The notes beneath the pieces were generated by a model. The model was not told the DNA's origin, did not search any database, and was given only the letters and a program-made list of their open reading frames with translations. This document shows, one piece after another, positions 1 to 9,129 of a stretch of 64,000 nucleotides of DNA. The stretch is taken from the NCBI GenBank assembly GCA_934692625.1, contig CAKUUC010000003.1, forward strand, positions 92,517 through 156,516, read 5' to 3'. A program made the position numbers and the translations under genes. How positions within the stretch are numbered: the stretch's first letter is position 1; each line of letters opens with the position of its first letter. This DNA comes from an uncultured Candidatus Melainabacteria bacterium. Lineage in GTDB: Bacteria; Cyanobacteriota; Vampirovibrionia; Gastranaerophilales; Gastranaerophilaceae.

Positions 1-145
1 AGAATTGAAACCGCTTTACATTCAACCGCCACCAATGGGCTAAGGTGCAAAACATTAAGTTCTGTAAACAATATTTTAAAATTCAACAATTATGACTAAA
101 AAAACTCCTTTATATATAAGTGAAGAGATATTAAGGAGATTTTTT

Positions 146-1543
146 ATGGTTCAGAGAGCGAATTTAGATGCGTTTAATCAAATTACAGGTTTACCTTCAA
201 TGAACAAAGAAGGCACTGTAGCAGCACCAAAGCAAAATATTAAACCGGAACTACGGGATTGGTTGAGCAAATTTTCTAAAATAAGGAAAAATCCACCACA
301 TTCACCTACGAATAATTACAATACATCATACAAACTTGGTTCTCGCTCAGGAAACACTAGAACCATTGGAACAGATCAAGTTTTAGTAAAAGCACCAAGA
401 ACTAATAATAACGGTATAAATTCACCAAACGGTAAAACAACTCCATTCGCAGACACTACAGATGGATATATCGGAGATTCAAAGCAAGCAAAACGTGGAG
501 ATTGCTATCTTCTTGCTGAAGTAAATGCTATTAGAAATACAAAAAACGGTCAAGAGCTTCTGACTAAAAATTGTAAGAAAAACAAAGATGGTTCTTATAC
601 TGTTACACTCCCCGGAGCAAATAAAATCAGAGAAGAATACGCTAAAAGAGGCTTACCTTGCGAAGTAACAGGAAGTTATACAATTTCTGCAGAAGCACTA
701 GAAAAAGCGGGCTTAAGTGATGCATATTCAAAAGGCGACTTGGAAGTAGTTGCTTATGAACTTGCAGTTGAAGCCTATAGAGCCGAAATGTCAATTACCG
801 TCGGCAAGAACGGCAAAAATGGTGTGAAACAAACAGATGCAGAATCTAACGTAAATTATAATGGCTTTGGCAAAAATGGCGACGTATTAAGTGGCGGCAG
901 AACATTTGATGCTGGCTTTCTATTAACTGGAAATAAATCTGAAGTTTTTGAAGGTAGTCAAAAAAGATATAACAGAGTAAAACCATACAAAGACGGAAAA
1001 TACGGCTACATTACAAGAGAAGAAATGGCTCGTCGAACAGGTGCCGACATTTCCATGTACGAAAACAGCAAAGATGGAAAAGTCAAAGCAGGCGTATCTG
1101 AAGTTAGCCATTACACCCAAAATGAACAAGCTATCAACTCAATGCTTAGTAAATACGAAGGCAAAGAAGGTGATTATGCAATCACATTTGGTGTCCGAGT
1201 TGCACAAAACGGACCTGACGGCACAACTAAAGCCGGTGGTGGTCATGCATTGAATGTCTTAAAAATCACAAAAGATACAGTTTATGTTGCTAACCCTTGG
1301 CACCCAGATAAAATCGAACCAATACCTAGAAGTGAATTTGTTAAAATGACAACAACATTATCTGCACTACCGACAACAGAACAAGCAACAAAAAAAACAC
1401 CTACAACCAAACCGGAAAAACCACAAAAAACTCCAAAAACTAATCGTAGGCCACAAAAAAGAAAAATGACACAGAAAGATATATTTGAACTTCTATTTAA
1501 TAAATTCAAATCAGAACGAATTAAACATAAAAACATAGATTAA
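146..1543 (+). CDS. Calpain-like cysteine protease (family C2 type)
   Basis: Predicted papain-fold cysteine protease of the calpain type. The three expected catalytic positions are present in order: Cys120 in the motif GDCYLLAEVNAI, His367 in GGHALNV and Asn383 in VANPW, which is the usual calpain Cys/His/Asn layout. The first ~105 residues are low in order and rich in Asn, Thr and Pro, and the C-terminal ~60 residues are a Lys/Thr/Pro-rich tail ending in a basic helix. No signal peptide is evident, so location is unclear. The start at 146 is preferred over the upstream ATG at 92 because AAGGAGAT lies 5 bases before it, giving 465 residues. Calpain-like proteases are scattered in bacteria and their substrates are mostly unknown. 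The gene stands alone and is followed by a strong hairpin. Confidence 0.75.
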   Translation: MVQRANLDAFNQITGLPSMNKEGTVAAPKQNIKPELRDWLSKFSKIRKNPPHSPTNNYNTSYKLGSRSGNTRTIGTDQVLVKAPRTNNNGINSPNGKTTPFADTTDGYIGDSKQAKRGDCYLLAEVNAIRNTKNGQELLTKNCKKNKDGSYTVTLPGANKIREEYAKRGLPCEVTGSYTISAEALEKAGLSDAYSKGDLEVVAYELAVEAYRAEMSITVGKNGKNGVKQTDAESNVNYNGFGKNGDVLSGGRTFDAGFLLTGNKSEVFEGSQKRYNRVKPYKDGKYGYITREEMARRTGADISMYENSKDGKVKAGVSEVSHYTQNEQAINSMLSKYEGKEGDYAITFGVRVAQNGPDGTTKAGGGHALNVLKITKDTVYVANPWHPDKIEPIPRSEFVKMTTTLSALPTTEQATKKTPTTKPEKPQKTPKTNRRPQKRKMTQKDIFELLFNKFKSERIKHKNID

Positions 1544-1632
1544 AATACAAAAAGAAATGTAGCCAAAATGTAGGTCAAGGCACCGCCTGACACGTAAATT
1601 AACACTGTTGATGTGGATAACAAAATCACTAA

Positions 1633-1665
1633 CAAAAAGCAACTATCAAACATAGTTGCTTTTTG
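1633..1665. terminator. Bidirectional intrinsic terminator between the calpain gene and clpP
   Basis: A perfect 14-bp stem (1633-1646 with 1652-1665) closes a 5-base loop. The stem carries T-rich ends on both strands, so it can end transcription of the calpain-like gene from the left and of the long clpP operon from the right. Confidence 0.85.
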
Positions 1666-1689
1666 ATTTAAAATGAATATTTAAAAAGA

Positions 1690-2304
1690 TTATAACGAAT
1701 GACGTTCTACAACTTTGTCTATCAAGCCGTATTCTTTTGCTTCAAACGCTGACAAATAGTGGTCACGTTCGCAGTCTTCTTTAACTTTTTCAAAATCTTG
1801 ACCAGAATTTTCAGCCATAATTCCAATTAACATGTCTTTCATTCTGCGGATTTCTTTAGCTTCCAATTCGATATCTGTCGCCTGACCTTTAGCGCCACCC
1901 AACGGTTGGTGAATCATAATTCTTGCACTCGGCAATGCCATTCTCTTACCTTTTGTTCCTGCTGATAACAAGAATGCACCCATTGATGCCGCTTCTCCTA
2001 AACAAATGGTTGAAACATCAGATTTTATCAAGTTCATAGTGTCATAAATTGCCATACCAGCAGTAATAACACCCCCTGGACTATTTATGTACAACATAAT
2101 ATCTTTTTCAGAATTTTCACTATCCAATAACAAAAGTTGTGCTACAACAGAGTTTGCAACATCATCGTCAATTTCAGTTCCTAAGAAAATTATTCTTTCT
2201 CTCAACAATCTTGAAAAGATATCAAATGAGCGCTCACCACGAGATGAAGCCTCAATAACCGTAGGCACGTAGCCCATTATTTTCATATATGTTTCTTGAT
2301 CCAT
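1690..2304 (-). CDS. clpP: ATP-dependent Clp protease proteolytic subunit ClpP
   Basis: Serine peptidase subunit that forms the tetradecameric degradation chamber docked to ClpX or ClpC-type unfoldases in the cytoplasm. At 204 residues it has standard length. The triad is visible: Ser107 in GEAASMGAF, His132 in MIHQPLGG and Asp181 in the ERDHYLS segment, with the Ser-Asp distance of 74 residues seen in E. coli ClpP. The N-terminal region GERSFDIFSRLL is typical. AAAGGAG precedes the start. It is the last gene of a minus-strand run that also contains a Clp_N-only protein and a ClpX-type zinc finger protein, but no ATPase gene, so the unfoldase must be encoded elsewhere. Confidence 0.97.
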   Translation of the reverse strand: MDQETYMKIMGYVPTVIEASSRGERSFDIFSRLLRERIIFLGTEIDDDVANSVVAQLLLLDSENSEKDIMLYINSPGGVITAGMAIYDTMNLIKSDVSTICLGEAASMGAFLLSAGTKGKRMALPSARIMIHQPLGGAKGQATDIELEAKEIRRMKDMLIGIMAENSGQDFEKVKEDCERDHYLSAFEAKEYGLIDKVVERHSL

Positions 2305-2353
2305 TTTCGCTCTCCTTTTGTTGGTTCAATATTATAATAAATAAAAATTTTTA

Positions 2354-3574
2354 TCAATCATCTGTAATAGGGAGTTTTATAATAAATTCAGCCCCTTTAC
2401 CTTTCTCACTATTTACCTTGATTTCTCCGCCATGAAGTTTTACAAATTCTTTTGATATAGCAAGCCCAAGCCCCGTTGATACTTCCGTTTTGGCCAACGC
2501 ATTTTCAACTTGATAAAACTTCTCAAAAATTTTCTGATGATATTCTTTATCGATACCAATCCCCTCATCTTTTACCCGAATTTCAACACAATCAAACAAC
2601 TCTTCTGATGTAATTTGAACCTTTGAATTTTCAGGCGAGAATTTTACAGCATTACCGATAATATTAAACAAAACCTGTTGAAGTTTTACATAATCTCCAC
2701 GAATGCTCAAAAGATTGACAGCATTGACAAATTTCACCTTCTTTTTATCTGCAATCGGACGAAGAATATTACAAACCTCATCAACTAGCATACGTAAATT
2801 TACATCAGTTACATTCAATTTCACTGTATGAGATTCAATTTTTGCAATATCCAAAACCTCATTTATCATCCCGAGCAAACGTATCCCGGAAATTCTTATA
2901 TCTTCTACGTATTCTTTTTGCTTGTTTGTTAATTCGCCAAACAAATTGTTTGCCAAAGTTTCAGACATACAAATTATCGAATTCAAAGGAGTACGCAAAT
3001 CATGTGAAACATTCGCAATAAATTCATTTTGTAGTTTTTTGTTTTCTTGGATTTTGTGGTTTTCTTTTTTTATATTCTCAAAATCATTATATGATTTTTT
3101 TAAACCTTTTTCCATAGATTTCACTTGTAATGTAACGATTTTAGACAGTTCAATATCTTTCACAAATTCTGCCAAAATATTTGAATACGTTTCAAACACA
3201 AGACTTTCTTCACTACTAAAGCTTTGCGATTTTCTTATTATACAAAACAACCCAAATACAACCCCTTTGACAAGCAATCTCTTTGCCAAAATTTCACTAT
3301 CAGAATAAAAAAGTTTTTTGAGCAAACCTGAAACATCATCAAACTTTGTATCATACAATTTTTGAGTTGCATCATCGTTTATTGAATATTTTGGGGCAAA
3401 TTTTCCTCCAAAACTTTGCTCTAAATTCAACGAATTTGGAACTAAATAAAAAATTCCGCACTCATCAAAATCAACAACATCTTTCAACAACATAAATAAT
3501 TTTGTAATTTTCGCATTGCCATCATTTTCGTCCCGATAAAACTCGTTGATATTTTGAAGCGCTTTTTGATACAT
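2354..3574 (-). CDS. Sensor histidine kinase with N-terminal GAF-like region
   Basis: Cytoplasmic-looking histidine kinase of 406 residues with no membrane segments. Residues ~1-145 resemble a GAF-type sensor fold (inferred from pattern only). A coiled-coil linker of Lys/Glu/Asn repeats spans ~150-185. The HisKA dimerisation helix contains the phospho-acceptor His191 in NVSHDLRTPLN. The HATPase_c domain has an N box (NAVKFS), a G1 box (DEGIGID) and a G2 box (STGLGLAISK). The gene directly abuts hpt (stop and start adjacent), so it is probably translationally coupled. No response regulator lies nearby, making it an orphan kinase. The signal is unknown. Confidence 0.9.
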   Translation of the reverse strand: MYQKALQNINEFYRDENDGNAKITKLFMLLKDVVDFDECGIFYLVPNSLNLEQSFGGKFAPKYSINDDATQKLYDTKFDDVSGLLKKLFYSDSEILAKRLLVKGVVFGLFCIIRKSQSFSSEESLVFETYSNILAEFVKDIELSKIVTLQVKSMEKGLKKSYNDFENIKKENHKIQENKKLQNEFIANVSHDLRTPLNSIICMSETLANNLFGELTNKQKEYVEDIRISGIRLLGMINEVLDIAKIESHTVKLNVTDVNLRMLVDEVCNILRPIADKKKVKFVNAVNLLSIRGDYVKLQQVLFNIIGNAVKFSPENSKVQITSEELFDCVEIRVKDEGIGIDKEYHQKIFEKFYQVENALAKTEVSTGLGLAISKEFVKLHGGEIKVNSEKGKGAEFIIKLPITDD

Positions 3575-4108
3575 TTACACCTCTTTGTAGCCAATATAAG
3601 GAAGATTTCTACAATATCCGGCATCATCTAAACCGTACCCGACAACAAATTTGTTATCAATATCAAACCCATAAAAATCAGGTTCAACATTTGATTTACG
3701 CATTTCTTTTTTATTTAAAAGAGAACAAAATTTAACAGTTTTTGGACTAAATTTTTCATTCAAAAACCCTATCAAATATTCAGCCGTCAAACCCGTATCG
3801 ATAATATCTTCAACAATTAAAATATTTTTACCGCTCAAATCCGGCAATTTTGAATCAATAGTCTTTACAATCCCTGACGATTTTTGACCGTTGCCATAAC
3901 TAGAAAGTCTTAAAAATTCCATCAAAACCGGCATAGTTAAATATTTTGCCAAGTCAGTCATAAACATTACAGCACCTTTTAAAACGCAAACAATAACGAC
4001 TTCTTCGCCTTTGTAATACTCATTTATTTCTTCTGCTAATGATTTTATTCTCGTTTGAAGTTGTTCTTCAGAAAATAATACCTTCAATTTATCTACTGTT
4101 GCCGCCAT
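3575..4108 (-). CDS. hpt: Hypoxanthine phosphoribosyltransferase
   Basis: Purine salvage enzyme that transfers the phosphoribosyl group of PRPP to hypoxanthine or guanine. The 177-residue length is standard. The PRPP-binding loop reads VEDIIDTGLTAEYL, and the earlier VCVLKGAVMFMTDL segment is the conserved region near the N terminus. It lies one base downstream of tilS, an adjacency common in many bacteria, and upstream of a histidine kinase that it abuts. A housekeeping role in nucleotide salvage is expected. Confidence 0.95.
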   Translation of the reverse strand: MAATVDKLKVLFSEEQLQTRIKSLAEEINEYYKGEEVVIVCVLKGAVMFMTDLAKYLTMPVLMEFLRLSSYGNGQKSSGIVKTIDSKLPDLSGKNILIVEDIIDTGLTAEYLIGFLNEKFSPKTVKFCSLLNKKEMRKSNVEPDFYGFDIDNKFVVGYGLDDAGYCRNLPYIGYKEV

Positions 4109-4109
4109 T

Positions 4110-5450
4110 TTATTGCTCCTTCTTATAAAACTTCATTCTATGAGTCGGTCGTCCGATTACTTTTATTTTATCACTAATTCCCAAATTAATCGCCCAAAAA
4201 ACTTCATTATCATTTGTCAAAAATAACAACGAATCTTTTTGATGATTTGGAATTTTCTTTGCATTCAAATATTTTTTCAATTTCTGAGAGCCCTTCATAC
4301 CGTAAGGACAAATATAATCACCATCTTGACGTGGTCTTATTTCAAAATTTATTGGAAATTTACTTAAATCGACATACGCTACATTATCATTTGCCTGTGG
4401 AAATTTTCTCACATCTTTTTCAAATTTCTCAAGTTCAAAAATATACCCTTCATTTTCAAAAATTCCTTCGTGCAAAATATGAAAATACGGCAACTTCTCA
4501 CTTTTTTTTGAAATCACTTCAAAATAATTTTCATTAATAAACATCCACAAATCACTGGTCAATGAACAAGTTTTGCCTGATTTTGAAGTTTTATTTTCTA
4601 TTAAAAAATTCAAAATATACAAAATCTTTGATTGGTCATATTCAAGTCCATAATCTTGAAAAATCTTGTAAATAATATGCTTTTGCATTGCCTCGGATTG
4701 CGCAAAAAATTTACTCGTTCTAAATCTGTTACCATCTACGATTTTTGCTAAAACAATTTGCAAATATTCATTGAGCAACTGAGTTTCTTCTTTTGCTATA
4801 TCAGATAGCGAATTTATTTTATCAACAGCATTTGGGTTGAGATTCATAATTTCGGGTAATATTTTTGCTCTGATGAAATTACGTTTATATTTTATATCAG
4901 AATTTGAACTATCAACATTTGGACAAAGAGAATTATTTTTACAATATTCTTCAATCAAATTCCTTGACACAGTCAATAATGGACGATAATAAATATCTCG
5001 GTGCGGAGCAATTCCTTGCAAACCTGAAACACCAGTCCCCATACAAATTCGATAAATCAATGTTTCCGCATTATCATTTTTATTATGAGCAGTAAAAATT
5101 ATTTTACTGTCAAATTTTCTACTACAATTCTCAAAAAACTCATATCTTGCATCACGGGCAGCAGTTTCAGTTTTGGGAATATTTGCAGATAAACTTTCAC
5201 AATAAAATTCAATACCAATTTTTGTGCAGAAATTTCGACAATTATCTTCTTCGCTATCGCTTTCTATCCCTCGCCATTTATGGTTCAGGTGAAGCGCAAC
5301 AATTCTATTTTTAGGAGCAACTTTTTTTAAAACATCAAGCAAACACATCGAATCAAAACCACCTGAAAAAGCAACAAGATACGTTTGCGATTTACTATTC
5401 AATTCGTATTCATTCAAAAAAGATTTAATTGTCGCTTTGATATTTCCCAT
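4110..5450 (-). CDS. tilS: tRNA(Ile)-lysidine synthetase TilS
   Basis: Modifies C34 of the CAU-anticodon tRNA-Ile to lysidine, which switches both codon reading (AUA) and aminoacylation. The N-terminal PP-loop ATPase motif is SGGFDSMCLLDVL, followed by the HLNHKWRG and FTAHNKNDNAETLIYR segments typical of the family. The C-terminal part carries the family's substrate-binding region (RPRQDGDYICPYG, then KKYLNAKKIP). At 446 residues it is full length. It is followed within one base by hpt and preceded within six bases by the Clp_N-only gene, so it sits mid-operon. The enzyme is essential in most bacteria. Confidence 0.95.
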   Translation of the reverse strand: MGNIKATIKSFLNEYELNSKSQTYLVAFSGGFDSMCLLDVLKKVAPKNRIVALHLNHKWRGIESDSEEDNCRNFCTKIGIEFYCESLSANIPKTETAARDARYEFFENCSRKFDSKIIFTAHNKNDNAETLIYRICMGTGVSGLQGIAPHRDIYYRPLLTVSRNLIEEYCKNNSLCPNVDSSNSDIKYKRNFIRAKILPEIMNLNPNAVDKINSLSDIAKEETQLLNEYLQIVLAKIVDGNRFRTSKFFAQSEAMQKHIIYKIFQDYGLEYDQSKILYILNFLIENKTSKSGKTCSLTSDLWMFINENYFEVISKKSEKLPYFHILHEGIFENEGYIFELEKFEKDVRKFPQANDNVAYVDLSKFPINFEIRPRQDGDYICPYGMKGSQKLKKYLNAKKIPNHQKDSLLFLTNDNEVFWAINLGISDKIKVIGRPTHRMKFYKKEQ

Positions 5451-5456
5451 AATAAA

Positions 5457-6818
5457 TTAAGCGGTTTTCAGATGTTTTTTTATGCCTTCTCTAATCTCAA
5501 CAACATCTGTACCAAGTTGCTCAAGTGCTTGCATTGCTAAGGATTCAGGCTCTGTAGTAATCGCCCACAACAAATCAGATGATTCAATTTTAACTTTGTT
5601 TTCTTTTTTAGCATGCTCCCAAGCAGTTTCAAGAACTCGTTTTGCACGTTTAGTAAAAACAATTTCGTTTTCGCAATACTCATTGCCGCCACCAATAATT
5701 TGCTCAACAACAATTCTTGCATCACGAATATTTATCTCAAGTTCTTTGAGAACAACGGCACCTAAGCCGGTTGCTTCACCGATTATGCCGAGTAAAAACA
5801 TCTCTGTTCCAACAACTCCACGACCTATTCGACGGGCTTCTTGTTTGGCTAATCGTAAAATCGTAAGTGTTTCTGGCATTTGTTTTTCAATAGGTTTGAT
5901 AATTCCGTGTGCCAAATCGTCATCATTAATATTTAATTTTTTCAAAATATCATACGCAACACCTTTTTTAGATTTCAATAAACCTAAAATCATGTGTTCC
6001 GGCAAAACATCTGATGAACCGAGTTCCTTTGCTGTTTGCAATGCCAAACTCATTGCATCTGCTGCAACAGGAGTAAAGACAACTTGTCTGCCATCGTACT
6101 CTGATTCTCTTGATTTCACAGTATTTAGTTCGTATTCAAATGAATTTTTTGATACTCCAAAATTTTCAAGAATATTTAGCAATTCAGGCTCACCGCTTTC
6201 TAAAATCGAAGACAAAATTTGTTCAGTTCCAAGCATTTCATATCCGGAAACAGCCAATTTTGTTGCTGCACTTTTTAAAATCTTGGAAGATTTTTCACTT
6301 TCAAATAACAAATCCGTTTCATGAGCAGGATTTATTTCAGGTTCTTTATTTTCGCCCAATTCCGGATGTAAATCCTTTTTCACCTTACGTTGAACAAGTT
6401 TTTCTATAAGCGGTTTTGATTTTGCGATATCAAACCCTAAATTTTCAAGATATTGCGGGATTTTTGACTGTTTATCATTAATTGCCGCCAAAACCAAATG
6501 TTCATAGTGAACAGTAGAATTGCCGGACTTGTCAATCAAATCCATTGTTGAGGTCAATATTCGTTTGAAATCTTCACTGAAAGGAATTGATGAAGTCATA
6601 TCCGCTTCTTCGATATTTAAACTCAAGTAAATTTCTTCTGCCAAACGTTCATAGGTAATATTGTACGTTTTAAATATTTTGGCACAAAAACCTTTAGTTT
6701 CTTTTATCAAAGCCAATAGCAAATGTTCCGCCAAAACCTTGTCAGAATGGTCATAAATTGCTATATTTTGCGCTTCTACAATTACATTAATCGCTTTTTC
6801 GGTAAATTTTTCAAACAA
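5457..6818 (-). CDS. Clp_N-domain protein without AAA+ modules (three Clp_N domains)
   Basis: This 453-residue protein is built only from ClpA/ClpC-type N-terminal repeats. Six half-repeats are visible at roughly 1-68, 78-142, 170-235, 246-305, 317-378 and 386-450. Each has a helix pattern like AEHLLLALI, GTEQILSSIL, PEHMILGLL or GTEMFLLGII. The fifth and sixth strongly resemble ClpC (VGTEMFLLGIIGEATGLGA, VFTKRAKRVLE). There is no Walker A or Walker B motif, so it cannot unfold proteins by itself. Family knowledge: Clp_N domains bind adaptors and substrates, and single Clp_N proteins (ClpT of plants) attach to the ClpP core. Inference: an adaptor or scaffold for the Clp machine. It lies in the same operon as clpP and a ClpX-type zinc finger gene. 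Confidence 0.85.
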   Translation of the reverse strand: MFEKFTEKAINVIVEAQNIAIYDHSDKVLAEHLLLALIKETKGFCAKIFKTYNITYERLAEEIYLSLNIEEADMTSSIPFSEDFKRILTSTMDLIDKSGNSTVHYEHLVLAAINDKQSKIPQYLENLGFDIAKSKPLIEKLVQRKVKKDLHPELGENKEPEINPAHETDLLFESEKSSKILKSAATKLAVSGYEMLGTEQILSSILESGEPELLNILENFGVSKNSFEYELNTVKSRESEYDGRQVVFTPVAADAMSLALQTAKELGSSDVLPEHMILGLLKSKKGVAYDILKKLNINDDDLAHGIIKPIEKQMPETLTILRLAKQEARRIGRGVVGTEMFLLGIIGEATGLGAVVLKELEINIRDARIVVEQIIGGGNEYCENEIVFTKRAKRVLETAWEHAKKENKVKIESSDLLWAITTEPESLAMQALEQLGTDVVEIREGIKKHLKTA

Positions 6819-6832
6819 AATATCAATCCTTA

Positions 6833-7108
6833 TTATTCGTCAATTTCTTCTTCGTCAGCCAAACTTTCAATATATTCTTGAACTTTTTCAAATTCGTCAT
6901 CATCGTCAATAGTTTCAAAGAATACTTCGTCACTATCGCCATTTTCAACCATACGCATCAAAACTAGTTCAGTTTCGTCTTCATTTGCACCGGCTTCTGC
7001 CAAAACTGCATACTGTTTGCCTTCAACTTCAACGATATCGTAAAGTTCACATTTAATTACATTACCATCTTCATCAGTAATTTCAATGATATCCATTTCT
7101 TCTGCCAT
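6833..7108 (-). CDS. DUF1292 family protein
   Basis: A 91-residue acidic protein (many Asp/Glu, basic residues few) with the DUF1292 pattern: a short beta-rich core with IIEITDEDGNVIKCELYDI, then KQYAVLAEA and an acidic tail. Its biochemical role is unknown. It follows ruvX by 12 bases. The same ruvX-DUF1292 adjacency (yrrK-yrzB) is well known in Firmicutes, which supports the call. A good ribosome binding site (AAGGAG) precedes the start. Confidence 0.85.
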   Translation of the reverse strand: MAEEMDIIEITDEDGNVIKCELYDIVEVEGKQYAVLAEAGANEDETELVLMRMVENGDSDEVFFETIDDDDEFEKVQEYIESLADEEEIDE

Positions 7109-7120
7109 TGTTTTTTCTCC

Positions 7121-7525
7121 TTAATTTTTGCGTGCAAGATACTGTTCAAGTATAATACAAGCACTTTCAATATCAACTAAACCTTTATCTTTTCTAAAAT
7201 CAATTTTCTTTTGTCTTAAATTTTCTTCCGCAGTATTTGAAGTCAATCGTTCGTCTTCAAAAATCACTTCGTAACCTTCAATTTTAGAAGCAAAATCTTC
7301 GCAATTCTCAGCCTGAAACCCTTTTGTACCGTCCATATTTAGCGGTAAACCTACAACAATTTTTTGAACATTGTTTTCTTTTGCGATTTTATAAATTGAA
7401 GAAAGAGCCTCACTATCCGGTTCTCTAGGTATGTAAGAATGACCGTTTGCGAGCATCAACAAATAATCGCTCAATGCGATACCAATACGTTTTGTACCTA
7501 TGTCAAGAGCCATTACTTTATACAT
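7121..7525 (-). CDS. ruvX: Holliday junction resolvase-like RNase H-fold protein RuvX/YqgF
   Basis: Member of the YqgF family, an RNase H-like fold linked to Holliday junction resolution and to pre-16S rRNA processing. The 134-residue length is normal. The first-strand motif is ALDIGTKRIGIALSD with the metal-binding Asp. The second is KIVVGLPLNMDGTKG, and the third is EVIFEDERLTS with acidic residues. The start overlaps the upstream 534-codon gene by 8 bases, suggesting coupled translation. It is followed by the DUF1292 gene. Confidence 0.92.
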   Translation of the reverse strand: MYKVMALDIGTKRIGIALSDYLLMLANGHSYIPREPDSEALSSIYKIAKENNVQKIVVGLPLNMDGTKGFQAENCEDFASKIEGYEVIFEDERLTSNTAEENLRQKKIDFRKDKGLVDIESACIILEQYLARKN

Positions 7526-9122
7526 TTTTTACCCACTTTTCTTCAATATACTTGATTTTATCGTTTATTTCTTCGTGAGTCAAGCCATACAATTCGACAT
7601 TCTTATCGTATTTCACAACCATCAAATATTCGTAAATACTACGTTTCAAGATTTCCTTGTACAATTCGGATTTAGCCTCAGGTGAATTCGACAAACCATA
7701 AACCAATACCGCTTCATCATCTTTGCCAATTGAGTGTTTCAAATAAGCAGACATCAAAATTTTCTTAGTCCAAGATTTGTCTTCTACTTCGTCAAAAACA
7801 AGATTTACATGTTTTTGCACCAATTCGTCCAAATTTGTCGTAGTTTTCAAGGCTTTCAAAACGTCAATAAATTCATTGCTGTAATTCGAATCTAAAAACC
7901 AATGAGAAGAAATTTTCATTTCATCAAGCATTGAAACGATATCTTTGCCAACAGTTTGTCTTTTCAGATTTTCAGCCAAAATATCCTCAATCGAACGGTC
8001 ATCAAAATCCACATCAATCAACAGATTGCGCCAACAAACGTATTCGTACGGGAATTTCCATGTATTGTGATTATTTTTAATTGTTGTCATTTCCGCATTA
8101 TGCAAAATTGTCTTGAAAGCATCAGGCGAAACACTAACAGTTTTTTCATCTTTCAAAAATCTTTCCAATATTTTGCTGCATTCAAATTTTGAAATTTCAA
8201 AGAATCCAAAGCAATCACAAACCCCTTTATCAATATTTACAACAATTGAAACAAATCGAATTTTGTCATCAGTCGTAACTCGTGTAAATATCATCGCAAT
8301 GTCGCCATGTCCATCTGGGTATGTAACATAAAACTTATACGGCTTACTGTCTGCTAAAACTTTTTTGTAAAACTCTTTAGTATTATCAACTCTCATTCCT
8401 GAAATTTTTATCGTTGACAAACTTTTTTTAACCGCTTGCAAAAGTTCCCCTGACACATAGTTTTTAATTTCTTCCAAAATATGTAGTGCCAATTGAGATT
8501 TTGTACCGGCAAGGAGCTTCAAGGCTTCCAAGCCTTCCGGACTGTCAGGTTCAGATACAAATACAGGAATTAAAATATTAGCTAATGAATCAGAATCAAA
8601 ATCATCATTCAAAGAATTCAGCAAAGTGATTTTGTCCTGAACTCGGATTGTTGCCATAAAATCAAGAAAATCTATTTGGACTTCCGGATTTATTACCGCT
8701 GTATTTAAAAGATGTTTTGTATTTTCGTCAAGCAACGCTTTTGCATCATCTTCCAAATAATCCTCACAAGTTTGATAAGACCAATCTGAATCTAATTCTC
8801 GCAACAAATTCAAAATTGTAATTTTCACTTCCGATTGAAGATTTTGATTTTTCAAAGTTGCCCACAATTTGTTAATAAATTCTTCTTTTGGCACAAAATG
8901 TTCTAACAAAAAACAAATAACCGGAATTTTCACAGGCGTGGCATTTACGAGTTCTTTGAATAGAATCTTTGCTATAACTTCTTTATTTTCTTGGGCTTCA
9001 AGCATATCAAAATCTGCCAAGCAACTTTGAATATCATTAACTGAATTAATTTTACTTAACAATTCATTTATTGCAATTTTTATTTCAAAAGGATTCAACT
9101 GTCTGAAATTAGCACTCGTCAT
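7518..9122 (-). CDS. Uncharacterised helical-repeat protein in the ruvX operon
   Basis: Not recognised as a named family. The first half (~1-250) reads as short amphipathic helices in tandem, compatible with HEAT/ARM-like repeats. Residues ~265-420 look like a separate alpha/beta domain (KPYKFYVTYPDGHGDIAMIF, CDCFGFFEISKF), and the C-terminal third is helical again. There is no signal peptide and no membrane segment. The ATG at 9122 lies 7 bases after the stop of the zinc finger gene and is preferred; an ATG at 9155 and a TTG at 9158 in frame would overlap that gene. Its end overlaps ruvX by 8 bases. Expression together with ruvX and Clp accessory genes is expected; function is unknown. Confidence 0.7.
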   Translation of the reverse strand: MTSANFRQLNPFEIKIAINELLSKINSVNDIQSCLADFDMLEAQENKEVIAKILFKELVNATPVKIPVICFLLEHFVPKEEFINKLWATLKNQNLQSEVKITILNLLRELDSDWSYQTCEDYLEDDAKALLDENTKHLLNTAVINPEVQIDFLDFMATIRVQDKITLLNSLNDDFDSDSLANILIPVFVSEPDSPEGLEALKLLAGTKSQLALHILEEIKNYVSGELLQAVKKSLSTIKISGMRVDNTKEFYKKVLADSKPYKFYVTYPDGHGDIAMIFTRVTTDDKIRFVSIVVNIDKGVCDCFGFFEISKFECSKILERFLKDEKTVSVSPDAFKTILHNAEMTTIKNNHNTWKFPYEYVCWRNLLIDVDFDDRSIEDILAENLKRQTVGKDIVSMLDEMKISSHWFLDSNYSNEFIDVLKALKTTTNLDELVQKHVNLVFDEVEDKSWTKKILMSAYLKHSIGKDDEAVLVYGLSNSPEAKSELYKEILKRSIYEYLMVVKYDKNVELYGLTHEEINDKIKYIEEKWVKNV

Positions 9123-9129
9123 CAGTATA

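Noticed and set aside
5482..6324. 280-codon plus-strand frame opposite the Clp_N gene
   Set aside because: It is fully antisense to a gene with clear Clp_N repeats, its translation is rich in Ser and Cys with no recognisable motif, and no ribosome binding site precedes it.
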